A stretch of DNA of 64,000 nucleotides from Candidatus Obscuribacter phosphatis. GTDB taxonomy: Bacteria; Cyanobacteriota; Vampirovibrionia; Obscuribacterales; Obscuribacteraceae. Shown here piece after piece: positions 44,907 to 56,566 of the stretch. The notes below the pieces were generated by a model. It did not search any database. It saw nothing but the letters and a program-made list of their open reading frames with translations, and was not told the DNA's origin. The first letter of the stretch is position 1. Each line of letters begins with the position of its first letter. The stretch lies in the NCBI GenBank assembly GCA_001899315.1, contig MOYA01000001.1:3025556-3089555 (forward strand), written 5' to 3'. The translations under genes and the position numbers were made by a program.

Positions 44907-44939
44907 CTGTCTTATCGCAGCAAGATCGCGATTAGACAG
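44907..44939. other. Hairpin between convergent genes
   Basis: CTGTCTTATCGC and GCGATTAGACAG form an 11-pair stem with one mismatch, and it includes the stop codon of the minus-strand gene. Neither strand has a T-run after it, so a terminator role is doubtful. Confidence 0.4.
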
Positions 44940-45864
44940 AATAAGCAAGACTGGGGAATTCCGAGTCTTCGGTTGTGTCGATTGAGTACGGCTCAGCAGT
45001 CAATGCCGAAGCATCGGGGATGAGTCGGCGAATTTCTTCTGCAACAGCATGGGCTTCGGGCATACGGCTGTGCAAGTGAATGGTCTCAAACTCAAGCGGT
45101 ACGCGACTGCCATCCGAGGCGGTTACTTCACCATAGCGCAATAGACTGTTCACTTGCTTCATAACTTCGCCTGGCGACTTGATAATGGCGCGGGAATGAG
45201 TGTGCGGTAAGAGACTGCCATTGGCATCATAAGAGCGGTCAACCCAAGCTTCTCCAGCTACACGAATGCCGGCTCTCTCACCGCAGGCAAGCAATGTGTT
45301 GCCGGCCGGACCGATAAGCACCAACCAGCGATCAAATTCAGCAACAGCGCGGGCGACAATGGTGGCGATGCGAATGTCATGGCTCATTTGTCTGTAAAGA
45401 AAGCCATGGGGGCGCACCTGGGTTATATCCAAGCCGAAAGTGCGAGCCAAACCAGACAGAGCGCCCAATTGATACAAAATAGAGGCTCTCAGTTCGGCAG
45501 AAGTAAGGTGGATTTCTCTGCGACCGAAGCCAGCCAGGTCGGGATAGCCGATATGAGCACCGAGAGCTAAACCGTAATAGCGAATGCTCTCCAGAGCAGC
45601 TTCCATAAGGCTGGGATCGCCAGAATGGGCGCCGCAGGCTACGTTGGCTGAAGTAGCGAAAGGTAGAATCTCTTGCTCACCTTCCACACGGTAAGGACCG
45701 AAACCCTCACCGATATTGGTATTTATGTCATAGCCGCGTGAGATGAGGATGCGGGAAGCCGCGCCCTGGTGCGAAAACGCCATCGTGCTGGCGGCAGGCG
45801 ATGACTGCTCTCTGCTATTTCTGTCACCACGACCTTTTTGATTCTGATGCTTTGTTCTTCGCAC
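44932..45864 (-). CDS. pxpA: 5-oxoprolinase subunit A (LamB/YcsF family)
   Basis: PxpA acts with PxpB and PxpC to hydrolyse 5-oxoproline to glutamate using ATP. The 310-residue protein has YDINTNIGEGFG (canonical DLNCDxGE), SANVACGAHSGDPSLM, GLALGAHIGYPDLAGFGRR and the later HSRMPEAHAVAEEIRR. The canonical KPHGALYN reads RPHGFLYRQ, a visible divergence in a conserved block. The usual length is about 250; a basic Ser-rich N-terminal extension of about 48 residues precedes it. GTG start with GAGGG about 8 nt upstream. No pxpB or pxpC is adjacent, so the activity is inferred only from the fold. Confidence 0.85.
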   Translation of the reverse strand: MRRTKHQNQKGRGDRNSREQSSPAASTMAFSHQGAASRILISRGYDINTNIGEGFGPYRVEGEQEILPFATSANVACGAHSGDPSLMEAALESIRYYGLALGAHIGYPDLAGFGRREIHLTSAELRASILYQLGALSGLARTFGLDITQVRPHGFLYRQMSHDIRIATIVARAVAEFDRWLVLIGPAGNTLLACGERAGIRVAGEAWVDRSYDANGSLLPHTHSRAIIKSPGEVMKQVNSLLRYGEVTASDGSRVPLEFETIHLHSRMPEAHAVAEEIRRLIPDASALTAEPYSIDTTEDSEFPSLAYSV

Positions 45865-45986
45865 CGCTATTCCCTCATTTCATGCCGACTCAGGCGGACC
45901 AGAAATTCTAACAAGAAATGAGACAAATTACTCTTCCCAGGCGAAACCCTATGGCGTTCTATGAAGTTAGCATTAAAATGGTTACA

Positions 45987-46020
45987 GGTTCTAATGTGAA
46001 CATTGGTTTTAATGTGAACT
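45987..46020 (+). promoter_or_regulatory. Direct repeats upstream of a TPR protein gene
   Basis: GGTTCTAATGTGAACA and GGTTTTAATGTGAACT are tandem near-identical 16-mers with an 18-bp period. A degenerate third copy (GATTTTAGTGCGGTT) follows. Could be a regulator binding array. Confidence 0.45.
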
Positions 46021-46063
46021 TAGATTTTAGTGCGGTTGTAGAGTTTTTAAGGGTAGAAAGCGC

Positions 46064-47542
46064 TTGAGAAAAGCACTATGCACAAATATAGCGGCGCTAA
46101 CCCTTTTGACGGCTTTGTCATTGGGGCTCAGTGAATTCTCCGCCAATCTTCCCGCTCAAGCCGAAGCAGGCTTTATGGAAAGCCCTAGCGACCTACGCCT
46201 AAAAGCCATGGAAGCCCTGCTCAACCAAAACAAAGAGCGCGCATTTGAGTTTTACAGCACCGCCATCGAAAGGGCTGTCACTGAATACGGCACAAAATCA
46301 ACCTTTCTGGCCGACCTCTGCTATGAAGCCGGCTCTCTGGCCAACCGCATGGACCGTTTCGACCGAGCTGAGACCTATCTAAGACAAGCCCTTGCCATCA
46401 ATCCGCGCTTATCAATGGCACGTATGGAATTAGCCGAGGTCACTCGCAGAAGAGGCAAGCCCTTGGAATCACTGGAACAGATTCAGCGAGACCTGGCTAA
46501 TCATCCCAATTCGATCATTGCCCGTAAGCAGTTTGTGCGCTGGCTTGGTACGAATAGCAAAACTTTGACCGACCGCTCTATTGCCCATCAAGAAAGCGTT
46601 CGCCTGGCTATGGCGACCAGATCTGGGGGCAGTACCGACGACAGGCTGTCAGCCTTGACCGGCGGCAAAACAAAAGCACCGCCTCAATCTAAGTCAGAAA
46701 GTGACGAACCGGTGTTAAAGCCGCAAGATAAACCTGGCGACACACCCAAGCCAAGCGAAGAGCCTGAGCAAACCCACAGACTGCCAGGCAGACCGAAAAT
46801 CAGGTCGAGCGAAGAAATCGATAAAGAAGAGAAGCTCAAAGAAGAAGCTCGCAAAAAGGCTGAACAAGCCAAGAAAGAAGAACAAGCTAGAAAAGAAGAG
46901 CAAGCTAGAAAAGAAGAACAGGCTAGAAGAGAAGAACAAGCCAGAAAAGAGCGTCGCAAGCAAGCTCAAAAAGAAGCCCAAGCGAAAGCGCGCCTGCAAA
47001 TGAATGAAAGCAAGCTGGAAGCGAAGAGTGAAAGCAAGAAGAAAGTAAACACTGCAGCAGAGAGCAAAGAAAAGCCAGAAGAAAAAGCAGAAGACAAAGC
47101 AGCAGCTAAGCCCGAGAAAGCAAGCAAAGCAAATAAGCCGAAAGCAGCCGAGCAAGTGACTCCATCTTCGCAATCACTGGTGCCGTCTGCAGGACAGGGC
47201 ATGCCCGCTGTGCCGATGCAACCATACCCAATTTATGCGCCGGTGCCTGTTCCTTCCGGACCGCCGACCAAGCGCCCGAAAGCAGGCGTACTAGTACCGC
47301 CGCCGCCGCCCACACCGCTCATCTTCCCCGGCATGCAGCCACCACCGGCGATGATGCCGCCGCAACAAATGCAGCCCAAGCCTAAGAAAGAAAAGCCGGC
47401 GGTTAAGCCCCAGCCGAAACAGGAAGAAGAAACCAAAGAACCGGAAGAGAAACCACCGGTTACTTCCACACCCACCGACCAAGATGCCGAATTTATCCTC
47501 GACTGGGGCGGAGTCAAGAAAGGCAAAGGTAAAGGTAAATAA
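46064..47542 (+). CDS. Exported TPR protein with Lys/Glu-rich coiled coil and Pro-rich tail
   Basis: The 492-residue protein starts at TTG and has a signal peptide (hydrophobic about 9-27, site near AEA). TPR-like helices cover about residues 45-165. A long charged helical stretch follows (about 255-360) built from repeats of KKEEQARKEEQ type, then a Pro/Met-rich region (about 385-450) and a basic Lys/Gly end. Ten direct-repeat bases upstream may regulate it. The layout recalls TolA-like or adaptor proteins that span a wall or envelope gap, but no recognisable C-terminal domain was found. Confidence 0.72.
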   Translation: MRKALCTNIAALTLLTALSLGLSEFSANLPAQAEAGFMESPSDLRLKAMEALLNQNKERAFEFYSTAIERAVTEYGTKSTFLADLCYEAGSLANRMDRFDRAETYLRQALAINPRLSMARMELAEVTRRRGKPLESLEQIQRDLANHPNSIIARKQFVRWLGTNSKTLTDRSIAHQESVRLAMATRSGGSTDDRLSALTGGKTKAPPQSKSESDEPVLKPQDKPGDTPKPSEEPEQTHRLPGRPKIRSSEEIDKEEKLKEEARKKAEQAKKEEQARKEEQARKEEQARREEQARKERRKQAQKEAQAKARLQMNESKLEAKSESKKKVNTAAESKEKPEEKAEDKAAAKPEKASKANKPKAAEQVTPSSQSLVPSAGQGMPAVPMQPYPIYAPVPVPSGPPTKRPKAGVLVPPPPPTPLIFPGMQPPPAMMPPQQMQPKPKKEKPAVKPQPKQEEETKEPEEKPPVTSTPTDQDAEFILDWGGVKKGKGKGK

Positions 47543-47561
47543 GCCCGGATTGCTAGGTGGC

Positions 47562-48296
47562 TTAGTTGTCGGAGTTCATAGCCGGTCCCGAAGCTTGTTG
47601 CGAACTTTGTTGAGAGCCTAGTTGAGAGGGCTGAGGTTTGCGCATGCCAGGCTTAATAGAAGGCAATTTCTTTTTCTGCTCGGCAGTGAGAACGGAACGA
47701 ATGGCTATAAAGTCATCAATCATCAAGCTTTCAGCCTCACCTTGAATCTTGCGCAATTCACTATGTTTGGCTCTTATTTGTTCGTCCGTTGAACCTGGTT
47801 CAAAGAGTAAATCGCGCATCTCAGCCCGTTTCGCTTTGATATCTTTCTGCAGCTCTTTAGCCTTTGCTTGAGTTTGACTGCGCATCGTTTTTATTTTGTT
47901 CTTTTGCTCTTCGCTGAGATTGAGTTCGGTGAGGTTGAGCGGAGTACGGCCTGGCATGCCCAAGCCTTTGCCGCCAATTCCACCACTCAGTCCACCTCCC
48001 TGCATACTTCTAAGGCGATTGCGCACTGGGCCATCACCGCTCTCGCGCAATTGCTTCAAACGGGCGAAACGATCATCATCGCCGCCCATCTCTCTTCCTC
48101 CTGCCTGACTATCAAAGTTTCGCCTGAAGCGTCTCAATCTAGTTTCAGGGTCTCCATTTCCAGCCTTATCGCCAGATCCGCTCTCCATCACTTCGGCGCC
48201 GCTTTCAGGCGCGGCAAAAGCGAGAGGAGAGGCTGCTTGCATCAAGGTGAAAGCAAGCAACAAAGCGGTTGCATTTGCTCTAAAGTTGAATTGCAT
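47562..48296 (-). CDS. Spy/CpxP-like periplasmic protein
   Basis: The ATG at 48296 has GAGG 9 nt upstream and gives a clean signal peptide (hydrophobic about 10-28, site AFA). The mature protein has a Gly/Arg/Asp-rich segment, then a helical domain with two LTxxQ-like motifs (LSEEQ and LTAEQ) typical of the Spy/CpxP family of stress chaperones and heavy-metal sensor domains. The tail is Gln/Ser-rich. About 245 residues, longer than CpxP. It follows the anti-sigma factor on the same strand, overlapping it by a few bases. A role in envelope stress is inferred from the module. Confidence 0.78.
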   Translation of the reverse strand: MQFNFRANATALLLAFTLMQAASPLAFAAPESGAEVMESGSGDKAGNGDPETRLRRFRRNFDSQAGGREMGGDDDRFARLKQLRESGDGPVRNRLRSMQGGGLSGGIGGKGLGMPGRTPLNLTELNLSEEQKNKIKTMRSQTQAKAKELQKDIKAKRAEMRDLLFEPGSTDEQIRAKHSELRKIQGEAESLMIDDFIAIRSVLTAEQKKKLPSIKPGMRKPQPSQLGSQQSSQQASGPAMNSDN

Positions 48297-49140
48297 AAAG
48301 ACCATCCTCATTAGTACTGATGCCGTAATCGTCTACGCCACCACCAACAATATCATCGTAAGCATCCACGACATCATCCTTATCGGCAGAAGCAACTGTT
48401 GCAAGAGCTTCTACTTTGCGAGGCTTAGCTGGCTTAGCATCTTTCGACAAGGGCTTCACCGGGTTATTTTTAGCAAGTGCCGCAGTCACTACATCCTTCT
48501 GATTAGTGCGCACCGCTTCAGTGGGAGAAGCTTTCTTTTGTGGCTCACCAACCGAGGCAGTGGGCGCCTGAGCCACCAAGGTGGGAATAGTTTGGCTGCG
48601 ATTGCCGCTAAAGAAGTAGACACCGGCAGCCAAAACTGCCACAACCGCCGCCGCCGCTGCATAGCGAAAAGTACCGGCTCTGCGCTTATTGTCTGCGAAG
48701 GCCTGCATAGAAACCACTGGGGGCGCAGCAGTTGTTTCAGCCGATATCGCAGTTGAGTCTGCCAGAATCGGCGGCGCGGTCTTCTCTAAACGCGCCGCAA
48801 TAGAATCGGCCAGGTCCCGACTCAGTGTTGGCTCGGGCAGAGCCTTAAGTCTGTCGACTAATGCTTCGAGCGCTTTGAGTTGAGATTGGCAAGTCGAACA
48901 CGTACTCAAATGAGAGTCGACCGAGGCAAACTCTGCTTCGCTCAGCTCCAAATCGAGATAGGCGCCGAGCATCTCATGCACTTGCTCACAAGCGGAGTGC
49001 TCGAGCTCGTGCTCACAAGCGGAGTGCTCGAGCTCGTGCTCACAAGCGGAGGGCTCGAGCTCGGGCTCACAAGCGGAGTGCTCGAGCTCGTGCTCTTTCT
49101 CGTACTCTTGGCCCCCTAGATTATTTTCCTGACTGGTCAT
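48280..49140 (-). CDS. Zinc-binding anti-sigma factor with Cys/His tandem repeats
   Basis: The 286-residue protein opens with four 9-residue repeats (residues 17-52, HELEHSACE pattern, one PELEPSACE). A ZAS-type anti-sigma zinc motif follows, HLSTCSTC (His77, Cys81, Cys84), with an upstream Cys51 or His55 to complete the site. Then come a linker, one membrane helix (about 154-174) and an extracytoplasmic tail with acidic end. It binds and holds its cognate ECF sigma factor encoded immediately upstream (start 18 bp after the sigma stop). The membrane anchor suggests release by signals outside the cytoplasm. SD GAGG at the ATG. Confidence 0.88.
   Translation of the reverse strand: MTSQENNLGGQEYEKEHELEHSACEPELEPSACEHELEHSACEHELEHSACEQVHEMLGAYLDLELSEAEFASVDSHLSTCSTCQSQLKALEALVDRLKALPEPTLSRDLADSIAARLEKTAPPILADSTAISAETTAAPPVVSMQAFADNKRRAGTFRYAAAAAVVAVLAAGVYFFSGNRSQTIPTLVAQAPTASVGEPQKKASPTEAVRTNQKDVVTAALAKNNPVKPLSKDAKPAKPRKVEALATVASADKDDVVDAYDDIVGGGVDDYGISTNEDGLYAIQL
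48985..49092 (-). repeat. Four 27-bp tandem repeats in the anti-sigma N-terminus
   Basis: Near-identical 27-bp units encode HELEHSACE. Each adds a Cys and usually two His, so copy-number change would vary potential zinc ligands near the ZAS site without a frameshift. Confidence 0.9.
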
Positions 49141-49158
49141 ATAAGAACCTCAAATAAC

Positions 49159-49794
49159 TCAGCGCGACTTCACTGGCTGGCAGCCGTGTTCGCTGTAGTA
49201 AGGATCAAGCATTTCTTTCAATTTCATTCGCCCATAATGAAGACGTGAACGCACTGTCCCTATACTAGTGCCGACTATTTCAGCAATTTGCTGATAAGAA
49301 AAGCCCTGTATATCGTGCAATACCAGAACCACTCTCTGATTATCCGGCAAGAGCCTGATCGACTCTTCAAGCAAACGACTCTCTTCTTGATTATCGAGTA
49401 CCTGCGATGGGCTCGGTCCTGAATCGGCCACTTGAGACACAGTTCGTCCGGCACCACTGCCGCATTCATCATCACTGCCATAGGCTTGCGGATCGAAAGA
49501 AAGAACTTCATCGTCTCTTCGGCGCTGCTTCATTCGTATCGCGTCCATACAAAGGTTCTGGCAGATTCGAGCAATCCAGGGCGCAAAACTAGTCTGGGCG
49601 CGATACTTATCAAGATTCTGATGAACTTTGATAAAGCAGTCCTGGACTATTTCTTCCGCTTCTTCGGCATTGCCAATCAGACGATAGGCAAGGGCGAAGG
49701 CCCGGGTTTGATAGCGCCTAACGAGAACTTTGAAGAGATCAATATCGCCTCCTTCCCGATATTTTCTAATTAGTTCCTCGTCGGTCAGCTCCAC
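49159..49794 (-). CDS. ECF-family RNA polymerase sigma factor
   Basis: Sigma region 2 is at about residues 18-85 (YRLIGNAEEAEEIVQDCFIKV, with the -10 recognition helix) and region 4 at about 135-190 (RLLPDNQRVVLVLHDIQGFSY and IAEIVGTSIGTVRSRLHYGR). Between them is a Ser/Gly/Asp-rich linker. I prefer GTG at 49794, which is 9 nt from an AGAGGTGG ribosome site. A TTG at 49803 is only 3 nt from it. The anti-sigma factor and a Spy-like protein follow. Expected to direct RNA polymerase to envelope-stress promoters. Confidence 0.92.
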   Translation of the reverse strand: MELTDEELIRKYREGGDIDLFKVLVRRYQTRAFALAYRLIGNAEEAEEIVQDCFIKVHQNLDKYRAQTSFAPWIARICQNLCMDAIRMKQRRRDDEVLSFDPQAYGSDDECGSGAGRTVSQVADSGPSPSQVLDNQEESRLLEESIRLLPDNQRVVLVLHDIQGFSYQQIAEIVGTSIGTVRSRLHYGRMKLKEMLDPYYSEHGCQPVKSR

Positions 49795-49978
49795 GGCTAT
49801 CAACCACCTCTGGGTGCTTCACTTGTATAAACGTAATTTGGACTGAAAAAGTTCAATGAAATCAGATAAAAATCGCTCAAATTAACAAAGGTTAATAATT
49901 CACAAAGCAGTCTTGAAAAATCACTCCTCCATATTTACCTTTGCCTCTAACTAATCAAAGGTGTAATAACACAGAAAT

Positions 49979-50569
49979 ATGCCCAAATCATTCGTCGACC
50001 TCGAGAAAAGGCTGAATCTTCTCTTTTTGCTTGTCCTTTTTTCGCTCTGGCAACTCTCAAGCACAGTAGCTTTTGCCAAAGACGGACAAGATTCAAATAT
50101 TGAAACCTGCAAGAAAAAAGAAACAGCCGACCTGCCCAATTTCCACCAGGTACATCCTTACCTATATAGAGGGGGAGAACCCAGCGAAGTCGGACTGAAG
50201 AAATTGAGCGATCGCGGTATCAAAACCATTATCGATCTGCGCGCTAAAGGGGCGCGCACCAGCAAAGAAAAGGCGCTAGCTCAGACATTAGGTATGGACT
50301 ATATCAATCTACCAATGAGTGATAAGGCCCCGACTCAGAGCCAAGTAGAGACTTTTTTAGCAGCGGTAAAAGAAGGAAGAGAGAAAGATCGCCCTGTCTT
50401 CCTGCATTGCGCCCATGGCTCAGACCGCACCGGCTGCTTAATCGGCATCTACAGAGTGAGCGAAGACGGCTACACCTACAAAGAAGCTTACAAAGAAATG
50501 CGCCGCTACTATTTCGGTCCCCAATTCAAAGAGCTGTCTGGGGCAGTAAAAGCAAGAGCCAAAAACTAA
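49979..50569 (+). CDS. Exported dual-specificity/tyrosine phosphatase-like protein
   Basis: The 196-residue protein has an N-terminal hydrophobic signal (about 12-32, site near AFA). The signature HCAHGSDRTG (Cys144, Arg150) fits the Cx5R active site of cysteine-dependent phosphatases. The general-acid loop is probably LPMSDKAP (Asp115). Upstream is YLYRGGEPSEVGLKKLSDRG, typical of bacterial exported DSP-like proteins. It would act outside the cytoplasm, where protein phosphorylation is rare, so a non-protein phosphate ester such as an inositol or lipid phosphate is possible. The substrate is unknown. Confidence 0.85.
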   Translation: MPKSFVDLEKRLNLLFLLVLFSLWQLSSTVAFAKDGQDSNIETCKKKETADLPNFHQVHPYLYRGGEPSEVGLKKLSDRGIKTIIDLRAKGARTSKEKALAQTLGMDYINLPMSDKAPTQSQVETFLAAVKEGREKDRPVFLHCAHGSDRTGCLIGIYRVSEDGYTYKEAYKEMRRYYFGPQFKELSGAVKARAKN

Positions 50570-50827
50570 CTAATTGGATTCCTTCAAGATTTTGCCCACA
50601 GCAAATTTAAAGGCGAAATACGAAATAGGCAGCGAAGCCAACATACCTACGATGGGACAGATTGTCATCACTAAGGGCTTCACCATTTCGGGTTGGTGAA
50701 TAATAGCCCCAAATACGCCCAGACAAAAGCCAAATATCATGCCCAAGAAACCACCAGCGAGAAAACCGCCGACTGCGCTTATGGCAAAAAAGACCAACCA
50801 CCACTTAAAAATCAATTTGTTGTTCAC
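50570..50827 (-). CDS. Small two-pass membrane protein
   Basis: The 85-residue protein has three hydrophobic runs (about 8-22, 25-42 and 52-74) and short polar ends. A gene too small for family recognition, but a coherent membrane composition supports it. It ends right at the stop codon of the convergent phosphatase gene. Confidence 0.55.
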   Translation of the reverse strand: MNNKLIFKWWLVFFAISAVGGFLAGGFLGMIFGFCLGVFGAIIHQPEMVKPLVMTICPIVGMLASLPISYFAFKFAVGKILKESN

Positions 50828-50869
50828 TGCCGATCCTCAATAAAAAGAGCTGCTTAGATAAAACCTCTC

Positions 50870-54243
<3,374 letters not shown>

Positions 54244-54274
54244 TTATCTTCCTAAGTGAAACTGTAGAATACCT

Positions 54275-54667
54275 ATGGCATTGTATCAGCAAGAGCAGGC
54301 TAAGCATTTTGCCCCTATGAAAGATGAAAAACCCTATCGAGTAGACGACAAAAGAGGCGGTATCAAACTCTATGTCCTAGTGGAGCCGGGAAAGTCCGTT
54401 AGCCAATTCCACGCCTTGATCTCGGCAGATGATCCGAGGGTGAGCACCGCGAGACTGGCTGTAAGACTGGCAGCGAGGGCGAAAGAGGGTGAAGCCAATA
54501 AAGCTCTCTTGGAATTTCTAGCCAAAGAATTAGGCTTGTCTAAATCATCTATAACCCTGGAAAGTGGAGCGCACAGTCAGCACAAAACGCTCTTTCTCAA
54601 GGGGGCGACAAAAACTCTAGATAAGCTTCTGAGCGACATTATTGAGTCTTTGCCGCCTAAAAATTGA
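54275..54667 (+). CDS. DUF167 (YggU-like) protein
   Basis: The 130-residue protein matches the DUF167 fold: KLYVLVEPGKSVSQF, ARAKEGEANKALLEFLAKELG, then TLESGAHSQHKTLFL. The family is small, conserved and of unknown function. The first 20 residues precede the domain. It is divergent from kdsA with a 34-bp gap. Confidence 0.85.
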   Translation: MALYQQEQAKHFAPMKDEKPYRVDDKRGGIKLYVLVEPGKSVSQFHALISADDPRVSTARLAVRLAARAKEGEANKALLEFLAKELGLSKSSITLESGAHSQHKTLFLKGATKTLDKLLSDIIESLPPKN

Positions 54668-54669
54668 GC

Positions 54670-55053
54670 TTAGCTGCGCTTCACCAGCTTATAGACTGTA
54701 TGACCGGCACGTTGCGAAACCGGCATAATCAGACCGAGTCTGATTGCTTCTGCCAGAATCGGACGCAGGGTCTTGATGCGTTTTAATTGGCGTGGTCCAC
54801 CGGCCATTTCAGGCAAGGTCATGCCAAGTGGGTTCTTCTCCAAGAGCCTGACAACCTTGTTTTCGGCAGAAGGCGGTTTGACCACAGGTTTGCGGGCTAT
54901 GGGCGGACGACCGCGCTTCTTCTCGGTCTTTTCCGACTCCGATGCGCCCTCTCCCAAAGTTTCTAGATTGTCAGTTTCGCCATGCCCCGAATCTACTTCT
55001 TCAGGGTCGGCTTCTTCAGGGTCGACTTCGGTATTCTCGACATCGTTAAGCAT
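54670..55053 (-). CDS. AT-hook-like winged-helix protein
   Basis: The 127-residue protein has an acidic N-terminal half (many Glu and Asp), then KKRGRPP (about residues 46-52), which matches the core of an AT-hook minor-groove-binding motif. The C-terminal 65 residues predict as a small winged-helix-like domain with VVRLLEKNPLGMTLPEMAGG. Suggests a DNA-binding protein, perhaps nucleoid-associated. The family is not recognised. It converges with the DUF167 gene, ending 3 bp from it. Confidence 0.65.
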   Translation of the reverse strand: MLNDVENTEVDPEEADPEEVDSGHGETDNLETLGEGASESEKTEKKRGRPPIARKPVVKPPSAENKVVRLLEKNPLGMTLPEMAGGPRQLKRIKTLRPILAEAIRLGLIMPVSQRAGHTVYKLVKRS

Positions 55054-55129
55054 CGACTGCCTTTCTTATTTTAGGGAAGAGAGTAAGAACCATCTAAGGT
55101 GATATTATACGCGCCATAATAAGCCGGTC

Positions 55130-56452
55130 TTGATCATAAAAGTGTCCGATTTCGAGAAAGCATTAGAAAGCCGCTATCGCATCCTTGGCAAACTTGGCGA
55201 AGGCGCCATGGGCCAGGTTTATCGAGCTGTGCAATTAGAGACCGGCCGACCGGTGGCCATTAAGGCCTTGGCCAGAGATCTGGTTGCCGATCCCAAATCT
55301 TTGAAGCGGCTGGAGAGAGAAGCCAAGTCTTTATCGGTACTAAGCCATACCGGTATTGTCTGTGTCTACGAATTTGACACAGTCACAGCCGATGTGCCCT
55401 TTCTAGTCATGGAATTTGTGCCGGGACGCTCACTGAAACAGATTTTGAAAGAGCGTCAGCTGAAACTGAAAGAGACTCTCAACCTGATGGCCCAAGCAGC
55501 CAAAGCGCTGAGCCATGCCCATGTCAAAGGAATCATACACAGAGACGTCAAGCCGGCTAATATGCTCATCGATGAAGCGCGCATGGAGCTCAAGATAGTT
55601 GACTTCGGCATCGCCAGAAAAGCAAGCAATTTGACCGAACAGCTCACCATCGAAGGTGAAGTTTTCGGCAGCCCCCTTTACATGAGCCCCGAACAGTGCC
55701 AGGGTAACGAATTGGACGCAAGAGCCGATATCTATTCACTGGGCTGCGTGCTTTTTGAGTGCTTGACCGGCAGACCGCCCTTTCGCGGCATTTCTGCTTT
55801 CGACACAATGACCATGCACCTTAATGAAAAGCCGGCGGCGCTGGCAAATTTGATCAATCTAGGAGCTTACGGCGAACTCGATGAGATTGTCGGGCGTTGC
55901 CTGGAAAAAAATCCCGAAAACCGTTACCAGCAGATGAGTGAACTGGCTTCAGCCTTGGCGGTTTTGAAAGAAACAGCAGCGGCAGCGCTAGAGAATAACA
56001 ACGGGGAAGAACCCAAAACAGCCGCGTTCCTGCAGACCTCGGGCGCCAGAAAAGAAAACGGCGAAGAGTCTAGCAAGAAAAGCAGCAAGGCACCGGTGGT
56101 TGTCATTATCACCATTCTTGTCATCTGCTTGGCGGCGGCCTTCTTCAGGCTCAGCAAAGTCTCCAGTACCAAAGAGACAAAATTGCCGCCTGCGCAACCA
56201 GAAATCAAAAATAGGGCGCAAAAAAATCCGCCGGCAAACTCTCAAGATGCAAACTCTCAAGACGCAAGCGGGCCGGCTAGTGCAGAGAACACAGCGCCAC
56301 CACCAGTTTCACAAATCGGCATTCCAGCCTTACCGTCGCACTCCAATTCAAGCGAGAAGAAGCCCCTTGACGACGAAAGCAGCAAGTTTTCACAGACCGC
56401 TCCCCAAGGCTTGCTAATCGAAGTAAAAGACGAAACCAGCAATAAAGAATAG
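55130..56452 (+). CDS. Membrane-anchored Ser/Thr protein kinase
   Basis: Hanks-type kinase domain at about residues 15-285: glycine loop LGEGAMGQV, ATP-binding Lys45 (PVAIKAL), catalytic HRDVKPAN (Asp139), DFG (VDFGIARK) and SPLYMSPEQC as the activation-segment end. A membrane helix at about 325-345 follows, then a Pro/Ser/Glu-rich tail of about 95 residues outside. TTG start is the first plausible one; GTG at 55142 is possible. A -10-like TATTAT lies about 25 bp upstream. GH57 and FHA genes follow on the same strand. Confidence 0.9.
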   Translation: MIIKVSDFEKALESRYRILGKLGEGAMGQVYRAVQLETGRPVAIKALARDLVADPKSLKRLEREAKSLSVLSHTGIVCVYEFDTVTADVPFLVMEFVPGRSLKQILKERQLKLKETLNLMAQAAKALSHAHVKGIIHRDVKPANMLIDEARMELKIVDFGIARKASNLTEQLTIEGEVFGSPLYMSPEQCQGNELDARADIYSLGCVLFECLTGRPPFRGISAFDTMTMHLNEKPAALANLINLGAYGELDEIVGRCLEKNPENRYQQMSELASALAVLKETAAAALENNNGEEPKTAAFLQTSGARKENGEESSKKSSKAPVVVIITILVICLAAAFFRLSKVSSTKETKLPPAQPEIKNRAQKNPPANSQDANSQDASGPASAENTAPPPVSQIGIPALPSHSNSSEKKPLDDESSKFSQTAPQGLLIEVKDETSNKE

Positions 56453-56566
56453 TTACAGGTTGCAGCAATAGACCCATACGACCTGGGCACAATTGATATA
56501 TTCCAGAGTGTTCTTTGCAAGTTAAGTTTCATTGCTTTTCATTGCTGCGTTTAGAGGATAAATACC

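Noticed and set aside
44907-44939. Rho-independent terminator between the metalloprotease and pxpA genes
   Set aside because: The stem is good but there is no T-run on either side, so it is listed only as a hairpin.
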